Of a DNA stretch of 64,000 nucleotides, positions 39,401-47,400 are shown one piece after another (within the stretch, counting starts at the first letter, position 1; each line of letters starts with the position of its first letter). The DNA is from Cafeteria roenbergensis (taxonomy: Eukaryota; Sar; Bigyra; Bicosoecida; Cafeteriaceae). The DNA lies in the NCBI GenBank assembly GCA_008330645.1, contig VLTN01000002.1:620001-684000 (forward strand), in the 5' to 3' direction. The translations under genes and the position numbers were made by a program. The notes below the pieces were generated by a model. That model did not search any database, was not told the DNA's origin, and saw only the letters and a list, made by a program, of their open reading frames with translations.

Positions 39401-41101
39401 GCTGGCCATGGCCTCCCGCCGCTCGCGAGGCGTGGCCACATGCCACCCCGCCCTGCCCGGCGCGTCGCCGTCGGACAGCGGGTCGCCGTCGTCGTCGTCA
39501 TCGCCGCCGTCGTCGTCGTCTTCCGGCGCTGTATCGCCGCCCTCCCACCACCCTCCGCCGCCTGCCTCGTCGTCGAAGTCGTCGTCGCTCGCCTCGTCGC
39601 CTGCGCTGCCCGCACTGTACCCCGTGACGGACCGGAGGCCGCCGTCGTCCTCGCCGTCGCCCCAGGCGCGACCGCGCTCAGGGCCGCCAGCGGGGGGTGC
39701 GCCGCGTGCACGGCCGTCTCGAGGCCGCCTCCAGCCCGACCCTGCCGGCCGGCCGTCGTCCCTGGCACGCGGCCCGACTGCCGCCCGCGCCCGGGACACG
39801 GCCCCCGCCTCGGCTGCCGCGACAGCCGCCGCGGCAGAGGTTCCCGCCCGGTACAACGCCTCGGTCTCCGCGTGGGTCCACTCGGCCGCGCCGAGCCGCG
39901 CCTCGCACGCAGCCAGCACGGCTCCCGCCAGCGCGCCGGCCGGCCCCGAAGCCTTGGCCGCTGCCAGCGCCCGCGCCGCATCGGCAGCCGCCTGGAGCGA
40001 CCCGGACCCGACCCCCGCGCCGCCCCCGTGCTGCCGCATGAGCCACCCTGTCGCCACCGCGGCCCGCGCTGCCGCCGTTGCGGCCGCTTCCAGCGCCGGG
40101 TCCCGGAGGCGCAGGAGCGGGTCAGCCCTCCTCGTCCACTCGCCCACGCCGCGCAGAGCCACGGAGGCAGCAGCCGCGGCCGCTGCTTCCTCGGCCGCCG
40201 CCACCATCGCGGCCTCGGAGTAAGCGCGCCCCGCCTCCCCGCCGCGGACCGCGTGGACCCGGCTGCTCAGCGACACGAGCGTGGTCGCCAAGCCTCGACG
40301 CAAGCTCGGGCAGGCCTCCGCCGCGCACGCACCCCAGTGCAGCAGAGGCGCCCACGACGCCCGCTCCTCCGCCGCAGGCTTCCTCCGCGCCTCAGCGGAC
40401 CAGGAAGCGAATCGCAGGCCGGAGCGGGCCGCTCGTGTCGAGCCGGAAAGCCGGCCACCGGCCCCGGAGACCCCCCCGGCGTCGCTTCCGGGGACTGCCC
40501 AGTCCGCCCTGGAAGCCGCCGCTCGGTCCGCCGCCGCGGCGGCGGTCGCGACGAGCTCGCGGGCGCTGGACAGCCCGGCAGCGTCGGCGGGAGGCAGGGA
40601 GCGCGATGGCCCGCGCACCGCCGCCCTGGCGGCGAGGGATGCGAGAATTGCAGCAGCCTGCTGCTGTGGAGACCCGTCGCAGAGGCCATCGGGCAGCAGC
40701 GCGGCGCGGAGGCAGAGCAGCTGCTCGCTGCTGGGCGACCCAGGCACGGCGAGCTCCTGGGGGCCTCGCCCGGCCATGGGGTGGCCTTGCGCACTGAGCA
40801 CTGCGGAGGCGGCTTGCAGCACGGCTGCACACGCGACGGTTCTGGGACTGGGCGCCAGCGGAAGCGCGGCCGCGTCGGCCGCGACAGCCGCCTCGCCAGG
40901 CGCTGCAGCGCGGCGCGCCATGGCTTTCCCGGCTGCCACCACTGCGCGAGGCATCACCTCCTGCGCCCATCCGAGGCGGGCCTTGAGGTCGACTTGCAGC
41001 AGCGTGCCGGCCGCGGCAAGCCCGCTCGCATGCCGGCGAGGGCCGGAGGCTGCCGCCGAAGGCTGCATGCGCAGCGCCAGGCGCGGTGCCGCCCGCGCCA
41101 T
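36452..41101 (-). CDS. Large Ala-rich protein of unknown function (1,549 aa)
   Basis: Single-exon frame from ATG at 41101 to TGA at 36452. I do not recognise it. The first 30 residues (MARAAPRLALRMQPSAAASG, then PRRHAS) are basic, hydroxylated and free of acidic residues, like a mitochondrial leader. The body is Ala-rich and mostly helical by eye, with many Arg and few aromatic residues. A strongly acidic, Gly-rich low-complexity stretch lies near 39440-39630 (SDDDFDDEAG, then EDDDDGGDDDDDG). No transmembrane helix, cysteine cluster or nucleotide-binding motif is visible. The length of the open frame and its codon pattern argue that it is a real gene. The unconserved stretches could include retained introns that I cannot prove. 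Confidence 0.7.
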   Translation of the reverse strand: MARAAPRLALRMQPSAAASGPRRHASGLAAAGTLLQVDLKARLGWAQEVMPRAVVAAGKAMARRAAAPGEAAVAADAAALPLAPSPRTVACAAVLQAASAVLSAQGHPMAGRGPQELAVPGSPSSEQLLCLRAALLPDGLCDGSPQQQAAAILASLAARAAVRGPSRSLPPADAAGLSSARELVATAAAAADRAAASRADWAVPGSDAGGVSGAGGRLSGSTRAARSGLRFASWSAEARRKPAAEERASWAPLLHWGACAAEACPSLRRGLATTLVSLSSRVHAVRGGEAGRAYSEAAMVAAAEEAAAAAAASVALRGVGEWTRRADPLLRLRDPALEAAATAAARAAVATGWLMRQHGGGAGVGSGSLQAAADAARALAAAKASGPAGALAGAVLAACEARLGAAEWTHAETEALYRAGTSAAAAVAAAEAGAVSRARAAVGPRARDDGRPAGSGWRRPRDGRARGAPPAGGPERGRAWGDGEDDGGLRSVTGYSAGSAGDEASDDDFDDEAGGGGWWEGGDTAPEDDDDGGDDDDDGDPLSDGDAPGRAGWHVATPRERREAMASRAEQALPPLAAVRRAARWFLRLCRADSRAWSSGTGGAGAPLAGSSAGRGGARLKLWLSRSAGHALAVLDAAAGMGAVATLPLPLGSPADADPAPPLGGILGSSWHAAAAAHRGDWLVIRQHRLGSISGPSGRADWSVDLPLALGQAGAGDRATRLLRASLRRAASGVLRRVPALTRVVAEAGAGGQGSHALYGARGAPPPGRGAVGSRVPTAADAGAASAVLRGALRALVGAVPPGPAVVSRSRAPGPDAPLYAWPAATAAATSLLARVDGPPAPDALLDVPTAAALGRVAALSAHAHRIILSEPVPARSFGRAAPSPLTSQVPARWASAPPPLSLEEVGRAARLVSASALHACSAAQVCADGRSDGSDAGAHLSEEEDGLDGEAGSDTDHSAGAARSTAADQPAVGAAAHLAAGLAPLCSAIAGVAPCVSTAASAAAARSPAALIGAASALPQARVSRVRAQSEAALMACAQSAAALAAPLARCDRRALAALPRDDSLALVAALAQASLSLGSAAKAAASGSGQAAYRLRTALRASRGDMLHAAGALARALSPGLAAECEAHLLLHEASAVERRAYEAGVASAIAMRQRDVAERSRNTATGELAAALQRGADRLLGEEGRALRRRHAQLAAGRDPFDQRSAPGDGSAGGSAPAAPRPKRFAGRGAALPDADWEADVGDGGAGPGSPADHNDGPVAEAGAAGSTPAAEASARTGPPEGEAGDASDAWLAVADAARTAPRGRMRSLHRVVAAAGELEAEAFESAAMLPSHDRHPRARGPSLWSQRAIAASGGPLAVAQAAARRDQAAGAALAVLAGTLPAPAASSHHGAPGAATTASGVRVAPAMLPATAPPPGRAPLEALARLAPVLALNGAGVWPDASERDAVRAAAVLALSAASLSRRACGSASSAAVAEAVPLALKALLRPAVPPVRRSDAAAGRGGGGPQARNPAAELGSARHSAIAETALAVALEQLEAFRSRTRSG

Positions 41102-41600
41102 GGCAGCTCGCCCCCTTGCCTCGCGGGCGATTTGCAGCCCCCCGGCGGGCACGCCTCGCGGCCTGTGCGCGATGTCGCAATTCCCGCGCGGGGTCTTTGT
41201 CGGCAGAGCCTGCGTGCGTCATTCAGCCGACGGGGAGAATCGCCTCGCCTTTCGGCATGGCAACCTCGGCGCGCAACGTCGCGCCAAGGCGCGCTCCGAC
41301 GTTTCGGTGCGCGTGTGGTTTTGACGCGCCCTGCGCGGCAGCAGGGGCTCAAACGCAGCCGCGACGGTGGGGAGTGGTGCCGAGAGACAAAACATGCTGC
41401 AAGTGAACGAACGCACGGAGTTGCCTCAGACAGGAGATGCAGTGTCACACACACGGGGACCCAAAGTAACTGCCTTCAAGCGCACGACTGGGGCACATAC
41501 ACGCAAACCTGATGAAGGATAGTGGCCCTGGCCAGCGGGACACGCGCCCCTTGGCGTGACAACGTGCAGCCAAGCACGCTGCGCCGGCTCGCCAGGCGAC
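41102..41600. other. Intergenic region, two minus-strand genes
   Basis: 499 bases upstream of the unknown gene's ATG and downstream of the ankyrin/U-box stop. It should hold the promoter of the former and the 3' end of the latter. No gene or repeat is evident. Confidence 0.45.
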
Positions 41601-43382
41601 TCACATGGCGGGCGGCGGCACGGCGATGGCCTCGCCAGGGGAGCCATCGTCCTCGCCCGCGGCGGCAGCCTTGGACGAGGAGCGGGCCTCGGTCCACGCG
41701 ATGACCTGGCCGCGGAGCACGTGGTTGGGGATGAGGCGCTTGTCGGGGAGGTCCTCGCCAGTCTTGGGGGAGGTCTCCCTGGCCTCGAGCCAGGCGGTGA
41801 TAGCCTCCCGCTCGTAGGTGTGGCCGTCCGCCGCGATGACGGGGTCGCGCATGAGCTCCAGGGTGATGGGGCAGAGCAGCTCGTTGGGGGCGTCGCTGTC
41901 GTCCATGGGCGCGGGGGACTCGGCCCGGGGCACCGCTGCGGCGCTGGCGTAGTCCGTGGGAGGCGGGGGCACGGGCGGGGCGGGGCCCTCGCTGGCGTGG
42001 TCCAGGTACGACGGGTACGCCATGGCGGGGGCGGGGGCCGCGCCGAACGGCGCAGCGGGGGCGTGGTCGGGCGCGGAGGGCGGGGGCACGGCGCTGGCGC
42101 CCGAGTCCTGCGCATCGTGGGAGGGCTGCTCGTCCGGCATCATCACGCGCGTGAAACCGCTGGTCGAGGCGGGGGGGGCGACTGCCCTCGGGCGGGGGGC
42201 GCCGCCGGGCAGCGGGGAGGCGGCCGGAGGGGCGCCGGCGGGCGACGAGGCCCCGCCGGCGGGCGCAGGCGGCCCGGATGCGGCAGCGTCGACGAAGTGC
42301 ACGTTCTCTCGGGTGACGAAGCTGGGGAGGACGAGGGCGCCGTGCTCGTCGAAGGCCGGCCCGGTCCCGCGGCCGAAGGCGGGGCTGAGGACGATCCGCA
42401 GCCAGTCCGCCACATGCGTGAGCATGTCCAGGGTGACGTCGACGGACGCGTTCTTGAGCTGGACGCGGGTCACACCGGCGCTGGCCCCGGCGGACTCTGA
42501 GGCGACGATGGCGTTCTCCATCTCGAGGTATGCCGATGCCGCCGCCTTGTTGCTGTACATGATGACTCGGTTCGCACGGCGGTCCACGGCCCGGTTGTCG
42601 TGCGGCCTCGCGCGGTGCACCACGAGCCAGAGGGGCGTCTCCGAGGCGAAGAGACCAAAGAACCCGCTCTGACGGCGGACCACGTGCGCGCGGAACGGGC
42701 AGACTCCCTCCTCAATGCAACGCACCGTGGCCGCATGGCCGTGCCGCATGGCCTCGTGGACAGCACGCCTGCCTCGTCGCTGCGGGGAAACAGGGACCAG
42801 GGTGGCGCCGGCAAGCAGTCGCCGCAGCATGGCAAGGAGGGGACGCGTCGCGCCCACGCAGACGAGGCCCGCCCGCGCCTTCTCACGTTGCGTATGAACG
42901 GGTCCGAGCCACGCTCCAGGAGCACCTTCATGACCGCAGCGTGCCCTGCCTTTGCAGCAGAGTGAGCAGGAGTGTCTCCGTGAAAGTCCTGGAGCTCGCA
43001 AGCGCCGTTGTTGAGCAGGAACAAGACGACCTCCAGGTTGCCGGCATGCGCCGCGCGGTGCAAGGCTGTGAGGCCCTTCGTGCCGCCAGAGTTGATGTCG
43101 CCGCCCTTGGCGAGGGCTGCCCTCATTTCTGCGAGGGGCGTGGGTGGGGAAGCGGGGGGGGGGGGGCAGAGAGGGAGCGCGGGCTCGACGGGGTTGCTGC
43201 GGAAGCTTCCTGAACAGTGCGGGCCGGGACGCGCCGCGCGGGGCCCGGCATTGGCGGCATTGCGTCCCGCGCTCACCCTCAAAGTTCCCGTGCCTTGCAG
43301 CAAGCCGCAGCTGCGACGACGCGTCATTGCCCATGGGCTCGCGGGCGCGTTCGAGCCGAGTGTCTGCTGTGTCTGCTGGCAT
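41601..43382 (-). CDS. Ankyrin-repeat U-box protein (probable E3 ligase)
   Basis: Probable E3 ubiquitin ligase of 508 residues in three exons: 43382-43277, 43128-42887 and 42779-41601. Donors are GTGAGC and GTGAGA, acceptors CTCGCAG and CCCCGCAG, and phases join correctly. The N-terminal half has about three ankyrin repeats (QLRLAARHGNFE joined across intron 1 to EMRAALAKGGD, then GLTALHRAAHAGNLEVVLFLL and DTPAHSAAKAGHAAVMKVLLE). After a Pro/Ala-rich linker, the C-terminal U-box (about 415-490) reads NELLCPITLELMRDPVIAAD, with GHTYEREAI following. That is a full U-box core lacking zinc ligands, as expected. The second in-frame Met at 43334 starts MGNDASS, a fit to the N-myristoylation pattern (Gly2, Ser6). 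Use of that start would favour membrane attachment. It is divergent from the NEDD8-like gene. Confidence 0.92.
   Translation of the reverse strand: MPADTADTRLERAREPMGNDASSQLRLAARHGNFEGERGTQCRQCRAPRGASRPALFRKLPQQPRRARAPSLPPPPRFPTHAPRRNEGSPRQGRRHQLWRHEGPHSLAPRGACRQPGGRLVPAQQRRLRAPGLSRRHSCSLCCKGRARCGHEGAPGAWLGPVHTQREKARAGLVCVGATRPLLAMLRRLLAGATLVPVSPQRRGRRAVHEAMRHGHAATVRCIEEGVCPFRAHVVRRQSGFFGLFASETPLWLVVHRARPHDNRAVDRRANRVIMYSNKAAASAYLEMENAIVASESAGASAGVTRVQLKNASVDVTLDMLTHVADWLRIVLSPAFGRGTGPAFDEHGALVLPSFVTRENVHFVDAAASGPPAPAGGASSPAGAPPAASPLPGGAPRPRAVAPPASTSGFTRVMMPDEQPSHDAQDSGASAVPPPSAPDHAPAAPFGAAPAPAMAYPSYLDHASEGPAPPVPPPPTDYASAAAVPRAESPAPMDDSDAPNELLCPITLELMRDPVIAADGHTYEREAITAWLEARETSPKTGEDLPDKRLIPNHVLRGQVIAWTEARSSSKAAAAGEDDGSPGEAIAVPPPAM
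43154..43166. repeat. 13-base G run in intron 1 of the ankyrin/U-box gene
   Basis: On the coding (minus) strand this is a C run about 25 bases upstream of the CTCGCAG acceptor. It probably serves as the pyrimidine tract. Confidence 0.6.
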
Positions 43383-43897
43383 CGCTGCGACTGGCTCTGC
43401 GGGCGATCGACTAGCGGCCCGGTTCCTCTGGTGAGTCCGCAATTCACCGTCGAAAACAAGGTGAGCAGCGATTCCCGAGGCGCTCGGGCGTGCCGGGCAG
43501 CCCGGCCCCGCGCTGGGTGGGTATGACCACCGGGCCGCGCGTTGGAGGGTCGGCGGGGGCGCAGGCCGCGTCCGAGAGCGCGGGGGCGCGCCCATGGCCG
43601 CCAATATTTTCCTGAGCCGCCGCGGCTAGCGTGCCCGGCAGTGGCCAAGGCCCCGAACAGCCAGCCCCTCGCGCTCGTAGCAGGGGGGGAGCATGCGGCC
43701 GTGGGCTGCGCGCCTCCGTATGGCGCCGCCGTGGTGCCCCGGCGCGTGGCGCTTGGCGTTCGCGTTGTTGGCTGCTGGCACTGGATCGACGCGCCGGCGG
43801 CGCGCGCAGCCGCCCCCTCCCACCTGCCCCCCTGCCTGCCTGCCTTCCCGCCCGCTTTGCGTCGCAGGTCGTCTTCCCCCGTTTTCCCGCCTCAGCC
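43383..43897. promoter_or_regulatory. Divergent promoter region, ankyrin/U-box / NEDD8-like
   Basis: These 515 bases separate two divergent ubiquitin-system genes. A CCAAT pentamer followed by AATATTTT at 43601-43611 is a rare AT-rich patch in GC-rich DNA and a candidate core element. For the + gene, a strong donor AAG|GTGAGC at 43461 and an acceptor CCTCAG at 43891-43895, just before the ATG, suggest a 5' leader intron of about 435 bases. In that case the patch would be intronic. Confidence 0.45.
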
Positions 43898-44125
43898 ATG
43901 CAGATCTGGGTCAAGACGCTTGCCGCGCGTAAGATGCCGCTGGACGTGGATGAGTCTACCACCATTCTCGACGTGAAGAAGGAGCTGAACGAGAAGGAGG
44001 GCATCGACGTGGCCCAGATTCGCCTCATCTTCCAGGGCAAGATGACGGCTGACACCTCCACCCTGGGCGCTCTCGGGGTCAAGGCCGGCGAGCAGCTGCA
44101 CATGGTGTTGGCTCTGCGCGGCTGA
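43898..44125 (+). CDS. NEDD8-like ubiquitin-fold protein ending in one glycine
   Basis: 75-residue ubiquitin-fold protein starting MQIWVKTL. The interaction patch of ubiquitin and NEDD8 is intact (Leu8, Ile44, His68, Val70). Lys6, Lys27, Lys33 and Lys48 are present. The C terminus is LHMVLALRG followed directly by TGA. Ala72 is the residue that distinguishes NEDD8 (LALRGG) from ubiquitin (LRLRGG). The oddity is the end: conjugated modifiers of this class need Gly-Gly, usually with extra residues trimmed off. Here only Gly75 is present and nothing follows it. It may be non-conjugated, work with a single Gly, or be a decoy or binding-only protein. It is too short for a ribosomal fusion. It sits between two U-box genes, 324 bases upstream of the E2 fusion gene in the same direction. 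Confidence 0.85.
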   Translation: MQIWVKTLAARKMPLDVDESTTILDVKKELNEKEGIDVAQIRLIFQGKMTADTSTLGALGVKAGEQLHMVLALRG

Positions 44126-44449
44126 GTGTGCTCGAGGACCTGGTTTGCTGCCCCGTGCCTCCGCGTGCGACGAGCCGGGCGGTGCACGGCGCCCCGTCGA
44201 GCAGTGAGGTTCGTGTGGGGCACGTGTGTGTGAGTGCAACGGTGCGTGGGGCGGGTAGATGCGTGCGCTGCTGCCGAAACGGCGGCTGCGAGATGTGCAC
44301 TCTTGTGCAGAGACATGCACCAGAAAACTCGAGCGGCACCTCACGAACTGCACTTGTCCGCGGGCGTGCGGATTCCAAGCTAGCCTTGCCCCCGCCCCCC
44401 TCCCCAATACGCCAGAGGACACCCCCACATCGAGGGCCCGTGCGCTGCG
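44126..44449. promoter_or_regulatory. Region between NEDD8-like and E2-fusion genes
   Basis: 324 bases that hold the 3' end of the small gene and the promoter or leader of the large one, both on the + strand. There is a C-rich stretch near 44385-44405. No extra gene is seen. Confidence 0.4.
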
Positions 44450-47400
44450 ATGGCCGCATCGCCAGCGAAGCTGGCCACCAGCGTGGAGCTTGCGTTTGAG
44501 GAAGGCGGCAGTGCTGGTCCGACCTTGGCGATCCCTGCCGCGCGCGCAACCACGATGCGCGACCTCCGAGCCGAGATTTGCAGGTGCGCGAACGAATGGC
44601 CTGCGCGTGCGCCACCTGCCAGCCCAGTGCGCGTTGCCTGGCCAACTCAGGCCTTGACGCACGGAGTGCCGCTCAGCGGCGTGCTGCCTTGCATCCCTGT
44701 CTGTTGCGTTCGCAGGCGCGCCGCCAAGGCCATGCGAGTCCCCTCAGTGACCGTGTTGTCCGTGTCCGTGGATGCCGGGGTCGTGGACAGCGACGACGAG
44801 CTGGCGGACTTTGCCGAGGAGGGCAAGCCCCTTCGGTTGCGAGCCACTCTAACGCGATCCTCCGGCCCACCGGCCCCGCGGCCCGCCACCCCTCCCGCCC
44901 CCCCTGCGGCCGCGGTCTCGGATGCGGCCCCCACTGCCGCCCCCGGCTCCGCCCAGGCCACGGCCGGCGCAGCGCCATCTGCCGCCGAGCCGCCTTCGCA
45001 CGCTCCGCGTCCGGAATCCAGCGGCGACGACTTGGCCGCCAAGCCAGCGACAGCACCGGCAGCAGCAGCAGCAACGGCGGCAGCAGCAGCCGCTGACCCT
45101 GGGAAGCTGCTTGTTCGCTGCGCCTTTGCTGGCTCCGCGCGGGCGGCGGCGGTGTCCGTTGACCCGGCGGCGACGACCCTAGCTGAGCTCAAGTCGCTGC
45201 TCGGCCTAGCGGCCGGCATTGCCAGCGTCCCTGACGGCGCTGAGCTCCCAGAGGCCGCAGACCCCGGCGGCGAAAGGGCCTCAGACGCTGCCGCCGTCGC
45301 CGCCGCGCCCATGCAGGTGTTCGTCCGGCTGCTGGACGGAAAGCTGGCGACGCTCAACACCGGCCGACACGCAAGCGGCTCCTCCCTAGTGCGTCTCGCC
45401 GCGGCCAGGGCCGGAGTGGCCCCGACCGCGATCGAGCTTGCGGTGAACGGCCGCAGGTGCATCACGCTCGAGACCACGGACTCCCTCCTCTCCCTCGGGG
45501 TCAAGCCAGAGTGCACGCTCTATTGCTCGGCCTTGAGGCGCGCCGGCCCAGCCCCCGTGGGCGGCGCGCGTGCCGACGACTCCGCCCAAGCCCCGCGCAG
45601 CCGCATCGCCGTCGACCTCTTCACCGCCTGGGCCGCCATCCACAGCACGCCCTCCGCTGCCGGCATGTCGCTCAGTGCGCTGGGGCTGGCGGACCTGGCG
45701 CGCCCGGGGGGCGCGCTTGAACTCTTCGCCACGGCCCGGAGGAGCACCTCGGCGTCGTTCGCGGGCGAGGAGCGCGGCTCCTCCGCCACCGGCGACTCCC
45801 TGTTCCAGACCGACAGCGAGGGCTGGGACCCGCTCGACATCGACAGCAGCGCCCCGGGTGCGCACGCCGACCAGGTGACCATCCGCGTGTCGGAGCTGGG
45901 CAGGAGCGACCTTGGAAGCGCCCTCCGCGTCGTCTGCAACAGCTCCGCCGTCCCCGACGCCGCCTTCGCCGGCCTTCTTGCGCGACTGCGCGCGGTGTCG
46001 GGGTTCCCCCCGGCGTGCCTCACCCTCGCCCGCCTGCGCGAGGGCCGCCCCCTCACCGAGGCCTACCGCTGCGCGCTGGCCACCGGGCTGTGGGCAGCGG
46101 CCCGCGCCCTCGGGATCCGCACGGGGCTGGAGCGGCCCCGGCTCGTGCTCTGGCACCTAGCGGGCATGCCCTCGCGCTGCGCCCTCCCTGCCTCGGAGGG
46201 CGTCAGCTCCTCCCCCGGCAACGGCACTGAGGGAGACGCCGGGGGGTTCGTTGAGGCCAGCCTGGACTCGGACGACACCGCGGCCGCCTCCTCGCGGCTC
46301 GTCAGCGACCCGTGCGCCTGCCTGCTCGTGCCGCCCGCGCAGTCCGACGGAGGGAGCGCGTACGGCGAGGTCGCCCTGACCTGCGCGGCGGACCCTAGCA
46401 AGCGCCTGGAGGACCCGGTGCGCGTGACTCTGCGCTCGCCCGGCGGGGGCTTGCCCATTGGCGTCACGGAGGAGCAGGCGGCGTTCTTCGACGGCAAGGT
46501 CTTCAGCCGGGCGCGCGCCCTCTCCCTGGCCCAGGGCGGGTCAGACCACGATGCCGACTCGGCCTGGGCGGTCGTGAGCCCGGCCATGCTCCTAGGCGAC
46601 CCCGCCAGGCGGCTTCTTCTAGCAGTGACGCCCGCAACAGAGGGCGACGAGCTGGTCTGGCAGCCCCGTGCCCTCACTGCCAGCCAGTGCGCCGCAGCGC
46701 TGGCCCTTAAGACCGCCACCTGTGATGCTACCGCTGCCGCATCGGGGGCAGGCGGGCCCCCCTCCGCCGAAGGCGAGCCCCTGCCCACCTTCGCGGACAT
46801 TCCCCAGGACAAGCGCCTGCAGGCGGTGCGGAGCGCGGTTGCTGGTGGCGCCCACCGACCGGCCCTGACCGCCGGAGCGGAGGAGGAGTGGTCCGGCCCC
46901 GCCTGGTTCCGCCTCGCCTTCGGGGTCGACTTTGCGCTCGCTGCGACGGCGCTGCGGTGCGCGAACGAGGAACTTGCCGCTGCGGCCGAGACCGGCCTCT
47001 ACGGCAGCGCCATCGCCGGAACGTTTCGCCTGCGCGCCGTTCCGCCCGAGCAGCTCGCGACCGCTCCCACGCCCTGCATCACCTTCACTGAGCGCGGCCA
47101 CTTTGGCGTGTGCATCGGCGTGCCGAGCGGCAGCTCGCGGTCGATGAAAATGTTCGACCCGCTGACTGGCAAGCTGAGCTCCTTCGAGCACGCGGCGCTC
47201 GGCTCAACGGTCAAGGGCTTCCCCTCGGTCGTGGCCGAGATGCGCCGGGCCAAGGCCGGCGGCGCTGCGGCCATCAAGCGCGTCGAGGAAATCTGCGCCG
47301 TGCTGCTGGACGGGTCCAACAGCATGAACTCCCGCGGCTTCCCGGAGGAGGCGGACCCTTTCGAGGAGTCGGACAAGCGCAAGGACCGCGCCCGCGCTGG

